Of a stretch of 64,000 nucleotides of DNA, positions 57,912 through 64,000 are shown in pieces (position 1 is the stretch's first letter; every line of letters starts with the position of its first letter). Both the position numbers and the translations under genes were made by a program. The stretch is from Massilia sp. CFBP 13721. GTDB lineage: Bacteria; Pseudomonadota; Gammaproteobacteria; Burkholderiales; Burkholderiaceae_D. The stretch is from the NCBI RefSeq assembly GCF_014842025.1, contig NZ_JACYUY010000004.1, forward strand, positions 124,001 to 188,000, read 5' to 3'. The notes below the pieces were generated by a model. The model was not told the origin of the DNA. It saw nothing but the letters and a program-made list of their open reading frames with translations, and did not search any database.

Positions 57912-58739
57912 TTATCCTTCCGCCAGCATTGGCTTTCGTTCAAGGCGCGTGCCCAGCAGGCGCCCGATCATCTGGTGCGTGAGCTGGGCCGTACGCAGCG
58001 GGTGCTCGAGCGGGTACAGATGCGAGCCTTCGGTCATCACGAAATTCTGGCCGACCAGCTTGCGCGTCGAGGCGACGCCAGCCTGGCGCAGCTCTTCCGA
58101 ATGGTTCGCGCCGATGAAGCCGACCGGCACCGGGAAGCGGCGGCGGATGACGTCGCCCATGTGGTGCGGCAGCGCGTTGTAGATTGCCGTCTCGACCGCG
58201 CGGTCGAAACGCAGCTGCACGCCGTCCGCATGCGGTGCGAGACCGACGTCGAGATAGTCGTCGAGCACGCCCGGCGCCCAGGCCTTGAAGATGTCCTTCG
58301 AGTTGAAATGCTCGTGGGCGGCGGCGCGGTCCGGCCAGACATTGCGGCGCCGTTCGGAAAAGCGCGCCGGCGAAAAGCGCGAGCCTTTACCCAGCAGTTT
58401 CACCAGGCGCCAGGCCAGCGCGCGCCAGCCGGCGACCACGGGCGAATCGAGCATCACCACGCAGCGCGCCAGCTCGGGCCGGCGCGCCGCCGCCATCGTG
58501 CTCAGCATGCCGCCGAGCGAATGGCCGACCAGGATCGCCGGGCGGCCATGGCCCTCGAGCTGCGCTATCAGTTCGTCCACCAGGCCGCTCCAGCCATCGC
58601 CCACCGGGAAGCGCGGATCGTGGCCGACCATGTCGGTAAAGTGGACGTCGTAATGGCGACGCAAGCCGTCCAGCAGCTGGCGGTAGGTACCGGAGGGGAA
58701 GCTGTTACCGTGGCAGAAATGCAGCAGGGGCTTGGTCAT
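57912..58739 (-). CDS. Alpha/beta-hydrolase
   Basis: A 275-residue hydrolase: [38 protein letters not shown] (oxyanion region), nucleophile elbow [10 protein letters not shown] (Ser near 97), and His in [12 protein letters not shown]. No signal sequence. The start is set at [12 protein letters not shown], the usual beginning of this subgroup, although the frame is open further upstream. Substrate unknown. It lies downstream of the intradiol dioxygenase-like gene on the same strand, with a 65-bp gap. Confidence 0.88.
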   Translation of the reverse strand: MTKPLLHFCHGNSFPSGTYRQLLDGLRRHYDVHFTDMVGHDPRFPVGDGWSGLVDELIAQLEGHGRPAILVGHSLGGMLSTMAAARRPELARCVVMLDSPVVAGWRALAWRLVKLLGKGSRFSPARFSERRRNVWPDRAAAHEHFNSKDIFKAWAPGVLDDYLDVGLAPHADGVQLRFDRAVETAIYNALPHHMGDVIRRRFPVPVGFIGANHSEELRQAGVASTRKLVGQNFVMTEGSHLYPLEHPLRTAQLTHQMIGRLLGTRLERKPMLAEG

Positions 58740-58804
58740 GAAATACGCGGGACTCTCGACAGGAAGCCCCGATTGTAATGTGCCCTGCCCCCTCGCGAAC
58801 TTCT

Positions 58805-59659
58805 TTAGAGGGAAACACCTACAGTCAGCGTCGCCACGTAGCCGTTCACCATGTCGCCGCTCATGGCCGCCATCTGCAATGCGGTGCCGTCGGCGAACAC
58901 GTTGTCGCTCGCGTAGCTGATGCGCGCCAGGTTGCGCACGCTGGCCGCATAGCCGGTCGCCGTGTACACCTCGTTGCAGGTCGCCAGCGGGAAGGTGAAC
59001 TGCGAGGTCTTCACGCGATTCGCCGCGCTCGTTGCCTTGACCAGCGTCGGATACACCTCGAAGTGCACGTGCGGCATGCGTCCGTCGTAGCAGCCGGGGA
59101 AGATGGTGGTGAAGGTGACGATGCCGTCGGCATCGGCTTCCTGTACCCCGCGCAGGTAGTTCTCGGCGCTGATCGCGCTCGCATACATCGAGTAGTTGCC
59201 GTCGCGGTCGCAGTGCCAGAGGTAGACGGTGGCGCCGGCGGCATTCGCGCAACTGTTCGCCACGTTGACGATCTTGAGTCTGATCGTCAGCGGCACGCCC
59301 ATCGCCACGCCGGAAGCGCCGGCCACGCTCCAGCGGATGTCGGGCCGTACGATGCCGGACAGCGTCAGCGCATTGGCTACCTTGCCGTTGGCGGAATTGG
59401 TGCCGTCGGCCGGGTACGGGCCGCCGGTTTCCTCGGGGATGACCGTGCATGCCGCCGTGCCGGCGCCGGCGGTCGTAGTGGCCGGCGTGGTGGTGGCCGC
59501 GCTGCCGGCGGCGGACCCGCTGCCGCCGCCGCAGCCGTAGAGCGGCACGGCGGCGGCGCTGGCGAACAGCCAGCGCAGGCTCTGGCGCCGGCTCGCGCTG
59601 GCGGCGAGCAGCTTGTCGAGGTCGGACTGCAGGTCGCCATGGTGGTGTGTCGTGTTCAT
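58805..59659 (-). CDS. Intradiol-dioxygenase-like exported lipoprotein
   Basis: A 284-residue protein. The N-terminus has a twin-arginine-like SRRQSLRWLFASAAAVPLYGC, where Cys43 is a lipobox cysteine. A Ser/Thr/Ala linker is followed by IPEETGGPYPADGTNS and the intradiol-dioxygenase core: ATVYLWHCDRDGNYSMY, NYLRGVQEADADGIVTFTTIFPGCYDGRMPHVHFEV, which contains the candidate Tyr and His iron ligands. Family members cleave catechols between the hydroxyls. An envelope-anchored form suggests action outside the cytoplasm. It has five or more cysteines, compatible with an oxidising compartment. Confidence 0.87.
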   Translation of the reverse strand: MNTTHHHGDLQSDLDKLLAASASRRQSLRWLFASAAAVPLYGCGGGSGSAAGSAATTTPATTTAGAGTAACTVIPEETGGPYPADGTNSANGKVANALTLSGIVRPDIRWSVAGASGVAMGVPLTIRLKIVNVANSCANAAGATVYLWHCDRDGNYSMYASAISAENYLRGVQEADADGIVTFTTIFPGCYDGRMPHVHFEVYPTLVKATSAANRVKTSQFTFPLATCNEVYTATGYAASVRNLARISYASDNVFADGTALQMAAMSGDMVNGYVATLTVGVSL

Positions 59660-59672
59660 GATCTCTCCCTTA

Positions 59673-60182
59673 TCAACGTGGCGCGCGCCCGACCTGGGCG
59701 CGTTGTTCCGGCGTGAGCAGGGCCATGACCTGCGCCCCGGTGCGCACGCGCAGCAGTTCGCGCGCGGCGATCGCCTGGCCCAGTGCCTTGGCGTGGCCGG
59801 CCGCCTTGGCTTCGCTGTAGTCGCCTGCCTCGGCCATGGCGCGCAATGCTTCGTGCGCCTTGTCTTCGATCTTGTCCTGCTCGCGCAGCTGCGGCGCCTG
59901 GGCGTGCAGGATGGCGAACAGGCGGTCTTGCTGGGCCTCGGTCAGTTCCACGCCGCGCAAGAACGGCAGGCCAGGGCCGCCCATGCGCCCGTGTGGACCG
60001 TGGCCGTCCGGGCCGCGGCGTTCGCCCGGGCCCGGTCCGGCGTCTGGACCGTCCTGCGCACCGGGGCCGCTGCCGTGCACGCCGGGCGGCGGAGCCTCGG
60101 CGAATGCGGCCGGCGTGGCGGCAATCATGGCGGCGAGGAAGATGGCGGTGCTGCGGAACGCGCTGTTGCGAAACCGATTCAT
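59673..60182 (-). CDS. Spy/CpxP-like periplasmic protein
   Basis: A 169-residue protein: signal peptide STAIFLAAMIAATPAAFA, a Pro/Gly-rich segment, and a helical domain with the two LTxxQ motifs of the family (LTEAQQDRLF and LTPEQRAQV). Spy and CpxP are envelope-stress chaperones or inhibitors controlled by Cpx. The gene is divergent from a CpxR/CpxA-like pair, and the shared promoter carries CpxR-type boxes, which strongly supports that link. Confidence 0.88.
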   Translation of the reverse strand: MNRFRNSAFRSTAIFLAAMIAATPAAFAEAPPPGVHGSGPGAQDGPDAGPGPGERRGPDGHGPHGRMGGPGLPFLRGVELTEAQQDRLFAILHAQAPQLREQDKIEDKAHEALRAMAEAGDYSEAKAAGHAKALGQAIAARELLRVRTGAQVMALLTPEQRAQVGRAPR

Positions 60183-60233
60183 GTTGTTGCTCCTGATGGG
60201 ATCTCGAAAGACCTCATTCTGGAACGACGATTT

Positions 60234-60315
60234 GTAAAACGCCGTTAATCCAACGTAAAACCGCGTAAGTCCGGCCGGCTTCGGCAAGGCTCGGCGCAAC
60301 GTAAAGCTGGGTAAA
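60234..60315. promoter_or_regulatory. Three CpxR-type boxes between spy-like and cpxR-like genes
   Basis: On the + strand: GTAAA-N5-GTTAA at 60234-60248, GTAAA-N5-GTAAG at 60255-60269, and a perfect GTAAA-N5-GTAAA at 60301-60315. The first two start 21 bp apart, two helical turns. The known CpxR site is GTAAA-N5-GTAAA, so autoregulation and spy control by the adjacent regulator are predicted. Confidence 0.75.
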
Positions 60316-60365
60316 ACCCGCCCGCCGCCGTGCTCTGGCGCGCACGCGTTTGCTATCATCGGGAG

Positions 60366-61055
60366 ATGAATACCGTCCTGCTGATCGACGACGACACCGA
60401 GCTCGTCGCCATGTTGACCGAATACCTGGAAGGCGAAGGCTTCACGGTCGCCTGCGCCCACGACGGCGCCACCGGTGCGCGCGAAGCCCTGAGCGGACGC
60501 CATGCGATCGCCGTCCTCGACGTGATGATGCCGGCCCTGAACGGCATCGAGACGCTGCGCCGCATCCGTGCCGGCAGCAAAATCCCGGTGCTGATGCTGA
60601 CCGGTCGCGGCGACGACGCCGACCGCATCCTGGGGCTGGAGCTGGGCGCCGACGACTACGTCACCAAGCCCTGCACGCCGCGTGAACTGACCGCGCGCGT
60701 GCGCGCCATCCTGCGCCGTACCCACGACACCCAGCCGGATGCCAACGCCGGCGCCGTGCTCAGTGTCGGCAAGCTGACCGTGCTGCCCGAGCAGCGGCGC
60801 GCGACCTGGGACGGCGCCAACCTGGAACTGACCAGCACCGAATTCAACCTGCTGGAAGTGCTGGCGCGCCATGCGGGGCGCCCGGTCAGCAAGAACGAGC
60901 TGTCGGAACAGGGCCTGGGCCGGCCGCTGGCGCGCTTCGACCGCAACATCGACGTCCACCTCAGCAGCCTGCGCCACAAGCTCGGCCTGCTCGACGACGG
61001 CCGTTCGCCGCTGCAGACCGTCTACCGCCTCGGCTACCAGCTGCTGCGCACCTGA
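60366..61055 (+). CDS. cpxR: CpxR-like response regulator
   Basis: A 229-residue OmpR/PhoB-family regulator. The receiver has the acidic pocket DDD at 8-10, phospho-acceptor Asp52 (AVLDVMMPALNG) and Lys101 (VTKP). The winged-helix output begins near 130 (LELTSTEFNLLEVLARHAGRPVSKNELSEQGLGRPLARFDRNIDVHLSSLRHKLG), with the CpxR-type sequence. It starts at ATG 60366 after GGGAG. The kinase follows with 1 bp between stop and start. Confidence 0.9.
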   Translation: MNTVLLIDDDTELVAMLTEYLEGEGFTVACAHDGATGAREALSGRHAIAVLDVMMPALNGIETLRRIRAGSKIPVLMLTGRGDDADRILGLELGADDYVTKPCTPRELTARVRAILRRTHDTQPDANAGAVLSVGKLTVLPEQRRATWDGANLELTSTEFNLLEVLARHAGRPVSKNELSEQGLGRPLARFDRNIDVHLSSLRHKLGLLDDGRSPLQTVYRLGYQLLRT

Positions 61056-61056
61056 C

Positions 61057-62499
61057 ATGAGCACGCGCGCACGCCCGGCGGGACGCCTGTTCTGGAAGTT
61101 CTTCCTGTCGATCCTGCTGGCGCAGGTGGCGGCGGCCGTCGGCATCGGCAGCTACTTCTGGCTGCGCGAACAGGCGCGCCTGTCGCACAGCGTCGCCAGC
61201 ATCGAGACCGGTCCGCCGGCCGGCTTCCTGCTCGATGCGAGCGCGGTCGCCCTGAAATACGGCGGCATGCCGGCGCTGCGCGAGATGATCACGCAGATGA
61301 CCCGGCATACGGTGTATGTCGTCGATCCCGGCGGACGCGAACTGCTCGGGCGCGCCGTGCCGCCGGCGGTGCTGGCGCAGGCGCGGCGCGAACTCGGGGC
61401 CGACCGGCCGTTCCGTCCGGTGCGCGAACTGACCGCGCCCGGCGGCGCTCGCCTGCTCGCCTTCGTGCAGCGTCCACCGCGTGCAGGCGGGGCGGCGCGC
61501 ATTGCGGCCCATCCCGGACCATCTTCGCCGCCTGGCGACCCACCCGGCGGTCCCGACTTTGCCCGAGACGATGGCCCGCGCGGTCCCTTCGGTCCCGGCC
61601 TGCAGCTGAGCAAACCGATTCCGCTGCTGGCCAGCGTCATCGTCAGCCTGCTGTTCGCCCTGCTGCTGGCCTGGTATTTCTCGCGCCCGATCCGCGCCTT
61701 GCGCAACGCCTTCGAGGCGGCCGCCGCCGGCGACCTGGCGCCGCGTTTCGCCGACAGCAAGAGCGGCGGCGACGAACTGAACGACCTCGGACGCGACTTC
61801 GACCGCATGAGCGGCCGCCTGCGCGCCCTGATGGATGGCCAGCGCCGCCTGCTGCACGACGTCTCGCACGAACTGCGCTCGCCGCTGGCGCGCCTGCAGG
61901 CGGCGATCGGCCTGGCGCACCAGCAGCCCGACAAGATCGCCACTTCGCTCGAACGGATCGAGCGCGAGAGCGTGCGCATGGACAAGCTGGTGGGTGAACT
62001 GCTGACGCTGTCCCGCCTCGAAGCCAATCCCGAACTGCCCAAGCGCGAGCCGGTCGACCTGCCGGAACTGGTCGACGCCATCGCCTCCGACGTGCGCTTC
62101 GAGGCCGGTCCCGATGGCCCGGCGATCGAGGTCGAGATCACAGGAGAGGTGCAAGTGCATGGCGCCCCCGACCTGCTGTGGAGCGCGATCGAAAACGTGG
62201 TGCGCAACGCCGTCAAGCATGGCGGCGCCGGCGGCGTGGTCACGATCGCGCTGCGCGCCGACGCGCGTTGCGCCTACATCGATGTGCTCGACCGCGGCCC
62301 CGGCATCGCACCCGCCGACCTGCCGACGATCTTCCAGCCCTTTTCGCGTTCCGAGACAGCAGCCACCAATGTCGACGGCCATGGCCTCGGCCTGGCGATT
62401 GCCGCGCGCGTCGTGCATGCGCATGGCGGGACGATCCGGGCCATGAACCGCGAGGGCGGCGGACTGCGGGTAGCGATCGTGCTGCCGCTTCCGGGCTAG
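61057..62499 (+). CDS. cpxA: CpxA-like sensor histidine kinase
   Basis: A 480-residue kinase. Two membrane helices (FFLSILLAQVAAAVGIGSYF and LLASVIVSLLFALLLAWYF) flank a periplasmic sensor of about 150 residues with a Pro/Gly-rich stretch. HAMP, the phospho-histidine box HDVSHELRSPLARLQAAIG, the ATP domain NVVRNAVKHGG, DRGPGIAPADLPTIFQPF and GHGLGLAIAARVVHAHGG follow. It should phosphorylate the adjacent regulator in response to envelope damage. The 3' end overlaps the convergent comEC gene by 4 bp. Confidence 0.9.
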   Translation: MSTRARPAGRLFWKFFLSILLAQVAAAVGIGSYFWLREQARLSHSVASIETGPPAGFLLDASAVALKYGGMPALREMITQMTRHTVYVVDPGGRELLGRAVPPAVLAQARRELGADRPFRPVRELTAPGGARLLAFVQRPPRAGGAARIAAHPGPSSPPGDPPGGPDFARDDGPRGPFGPGLQLSKPIPLLASVIVSLLFALLLAWYFSRPIRALRNAFEAAAAGDLAPRFADSKSGGDELNDLGRDFDRMSGRLRALMDGQRRLLHDVSHELRSPLARLQAAIGLAHQQPDKIATSLERIERESVRMDKLVGELLTLSRLEANPELPKREPVDLPELVDAIASDVRFEAGPDGPAIEVEITGEVQVHGAPDLLWSAIENVVRNAVKHGGAGGVVTIALRADARCAYIDVLDRGPGIAPADLPTIFQPFSRSETAATNVDGHGLGLAIAARVVHAHGGTIRAMNREGGGLRVAIVLPLPG

Positions 62500-64000
62500 C
62501 GGTCGTACCAATAGCGCGGATGGTCGCGGCGGTATTCGCCGGTGGCGATGTCGGTACTGAACTCAAAGGTGATCGCCCCCGACTCATCGGTGCGCAGCCG
62601 TTCGATGGCAAGCGCGCCGTAGCGCTCGAATACCTCTTTTTTCGGGTGTTTGTAACGATTCCTGTGCCCGACCTGGAACACGCTGATCGACGGCTTCACC
62701 GCGGCGAGAAAGGCCGGCGTGGACGAGGTGCCGCTGCCGTGATGGGGCGCGAGCAGCACGTCGGCGCGCAGCAGGTCCGGGTCGCTGGCCACCAGCGCCG
62801 CTTCCTGCGCAGCTTCGATGTCGGCGGCCAGCAGGATCGCCCTGCCCCCCGCGGAGATACGCAAGGTGCAGCTGCGCGCGTTTGCCTTCAGGCCGCTGTC
62901 CGCGTAGCTGGCCGCGGTCGGCTGCAGCATCTCGAACACGACGCCATCCCACTCCCAGCGCTGGCCGGCCACGCACTGGCGATGCGCCCTGGTCGCTGCG
63001 ACCACGCGGTGGCCCGGTCCCAGCGAACTCTTCACGCTGTCGATGGCCAGCGCGTCGAGCAGGGTCAGTGCGCCGCCGACGTGATCGAGGTCGCTGTGCG
63101 AGACGACCAGGGTGTCGAGGCGGCGGATGCCGCGTGCGCGCAGGTAGGGCAGGATCACGCGGCTGCCGGCGTCCTGGCCGGGCGCATATTGCGGGCCGGC
63201 GTCGTAGAGCAGGCGGTGCCGCGCCGTTTCGACCAGCAACGCCATGCCCTGGCCGACGTCGAAGGCGGTGACGGTGAAGCGGCCCGGCGGCGGGGACGCC
63301 GGCTGCAGCAGGAACAGCGGCAGCCAGGCCGCCGCGCCGGTCCAGCGCTGCGGCCAGCCGCGCGGCGCCAGCATCCAGGCGGTGCCGAGCAGCGCCAGTG
63401 TAAATAGCGGGGGCGGCGGCGCCGGTGCGCTCCAGACAGCGAGCGGCAGCGCCGCCAGCCACCCCAGCGCGAGCGCCAGCCATTCCAGCGCGAGATGCGC
63501 GCACCACAGCACCGGCGCGGCCAGCGGCGCCGGCAGCAGGCTGCCGACGAGCGCCAGCGGCGTGACGACGAAACTCACGACGGGAATCGCGACCGCATTG
63601 GCCAGCGGGCCGACCAGCGAGACCTGGGAAAACAGTAGCAGCGTCAAGGGCACCAGCCCGAGCGTCACCGCGTACTGCGTGCGCGCGGCCAGCGCCAGCG
63701 TCGCGCGCCAGCCGCTTGCGGTGCTGCTGCGGCCCAGGCCCGCATACAGGATCACGCCCACTGCGCCGAATGACAGCCAGAAGCCCGGCCACAGCACCGC
63801 CCAGGGATCGATCAGCACGACCAGCCCGAGCGCCAGGCACAGGATGTGCGACACGCTGGTGAGCCGCCCCAGCCACAGCGCGGCCGCCACCACCGCCAGC
63901 ATGTACAAGGTACGCTGAGCCGGCACGCCGAAGCCGGCCAGCAGCACGTACAAGAGCGCAGCCAGCGCGCCGCCGAGCGCGGCTACCTTTTGCGCAGGCA
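62496..64000 (-). CDS. comEC: ComEC/Rec2 DNA-uptake channel (partial)
   Basis: The C-terminal part of ComEC, open to the right edge of the window, so the N-terminus is missing. The membrane competence domain (LSFGAVGVILYAGLG; QVSLVGPLANAVAIPVVSFVVTPLALVGSLL) is followed by a metallo-beta-lactamase-like domain: FTVTAFDVGQGMALLVET, LYDAGPQYAPG, VSHSDLDHVGGA and LAPHHGSGTSST. ComEC moves single-stranded DNA across the inner membrane, and this domain may degrade the other strand. The gene is convergent with the sensor kinase and shares its stop region. Confidence 0.92.
   Translation of the reverse strand, partial: PAQKVAALGGALAALLYVLLAGFGVPAQRTLYMLAVVAAALWLGRLTSVSHILCLALGLVVLIDPWAVLWPGFWLSFGAVGVILYAGLGRSSTASGWRATLALAARTQYAVTLGLVPLTLLLFSQVSLVGPLANAVAIPVVSFVVTPLALVGSLLPAPLAAPVLWCAHLALEWLALALGWLAALPLAVWSAPAPPPPLFTLALLGTAWMLAPRGWPQRWTGAAAWLPLFLLQPASPPPGRFTVTAFDVGQGMALLVETARHRLLYDAGPQYAPGQDAGSRVILPYLRARGIRRLDTLVVSHSDLDHVGGALTLLDALAIDSVKSSLGPGHRVVAATRAHRQCVAGQRWEWDGVVFEMLQPTAASYADSGLKANARSCTLRISAGGRAILLAADIEAAQEAALVASDPDLLRADVLLAPHHGSGTSSTPAFLAAVKPSISVFQVGHRNRYKHPKKEVFERYGALAIERLRTDESGAITFEFSTDIATGEYRRDHPRYWYDR

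Overview
The window is a GC-rich chromosomal segment with dense, short-gapped bacterial operons. Gene content and neighbourhoods (gloB / methyltransferase / rnhA / dnaQ, the thyA-folA pair, an Orn/Lys/Arg decarboxylase near dcd, WrbA-DUF2069, many GGDEF/EAL and chemotaxis proteins, OmpC-type porin) point to a betaproteobacterium of the order Burkholderiales. A Massilia/Telluria-like Oxalobacteraceae is my best guess; this is an inference from gene style, not a database result.

Left third (1-17.8 kb) is the more accessory part. A LysR regulator converges on an exported GH35 beta-galactosidase. Next come an unusual DUF4145-like/Sel1/SEC-C fusion protein, a decayed gene with a CoiA-like cysteine motif, a membrane protein, and a compact three-gene TadG/TadE/TadE cluster without the rest of a Tad secretion machine. 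A probable sugar or polyol catabolic locus follows: SDR dehydrogenase, divergent GcvA-like LysR regulator, split transketolase (N and C subunits), ACS-type MFS transporter and porin.

Middle (17.6-41.8 kb) is mostly core: tRNA-Val(CAC), dnaQ, rnhA, a methyltransferase, gloB, aceB with a divergent LysR, a cold-shock protein, upp, an AidB-like acyl-CoA dehydrogenase, aroC, metY and wrbA. Embedded in it is a signalling group: a stand-alone HPt protein, a GGDEF-EAL protein translationally coupled to an HDOD protein, and a REC-DUF3369-GGDEF-EAL protein whose GGDEF motif is degenerate. The last two transcription units flank aroC.

Right third (41.8-64 kb) carries an FtsX-type ABC permease plus AttH/CrtC-like partner but no adjacent ATPase, an MsbA-like exporter, a chemoreceptor, a PLP-dependent aldolase-like enzyme, thyA, a MOSC protein, folA, an Orn/Lys/Arg decarboxylase, a frameshifted cation-efflux gene, dcd, an intradiol dioxygenase-like lipoprotein and a Cpx-like stress module. 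In that module a Spy-like protein is divergent from a response regulator/sensor kinase pair, with three GTAAA-N5-GTAAA-type boxes between them. The window ends inside a comEC-like gene.

The most distinctive non-coding signal is a family of palindromic repeats (core GTAGGGTGGGCG...CCCACGCG and variants). There are at least ten clear copies in four clusters plus one diverged copy, and all of them lie between convergently transcribed genes, often as inverted pairs.
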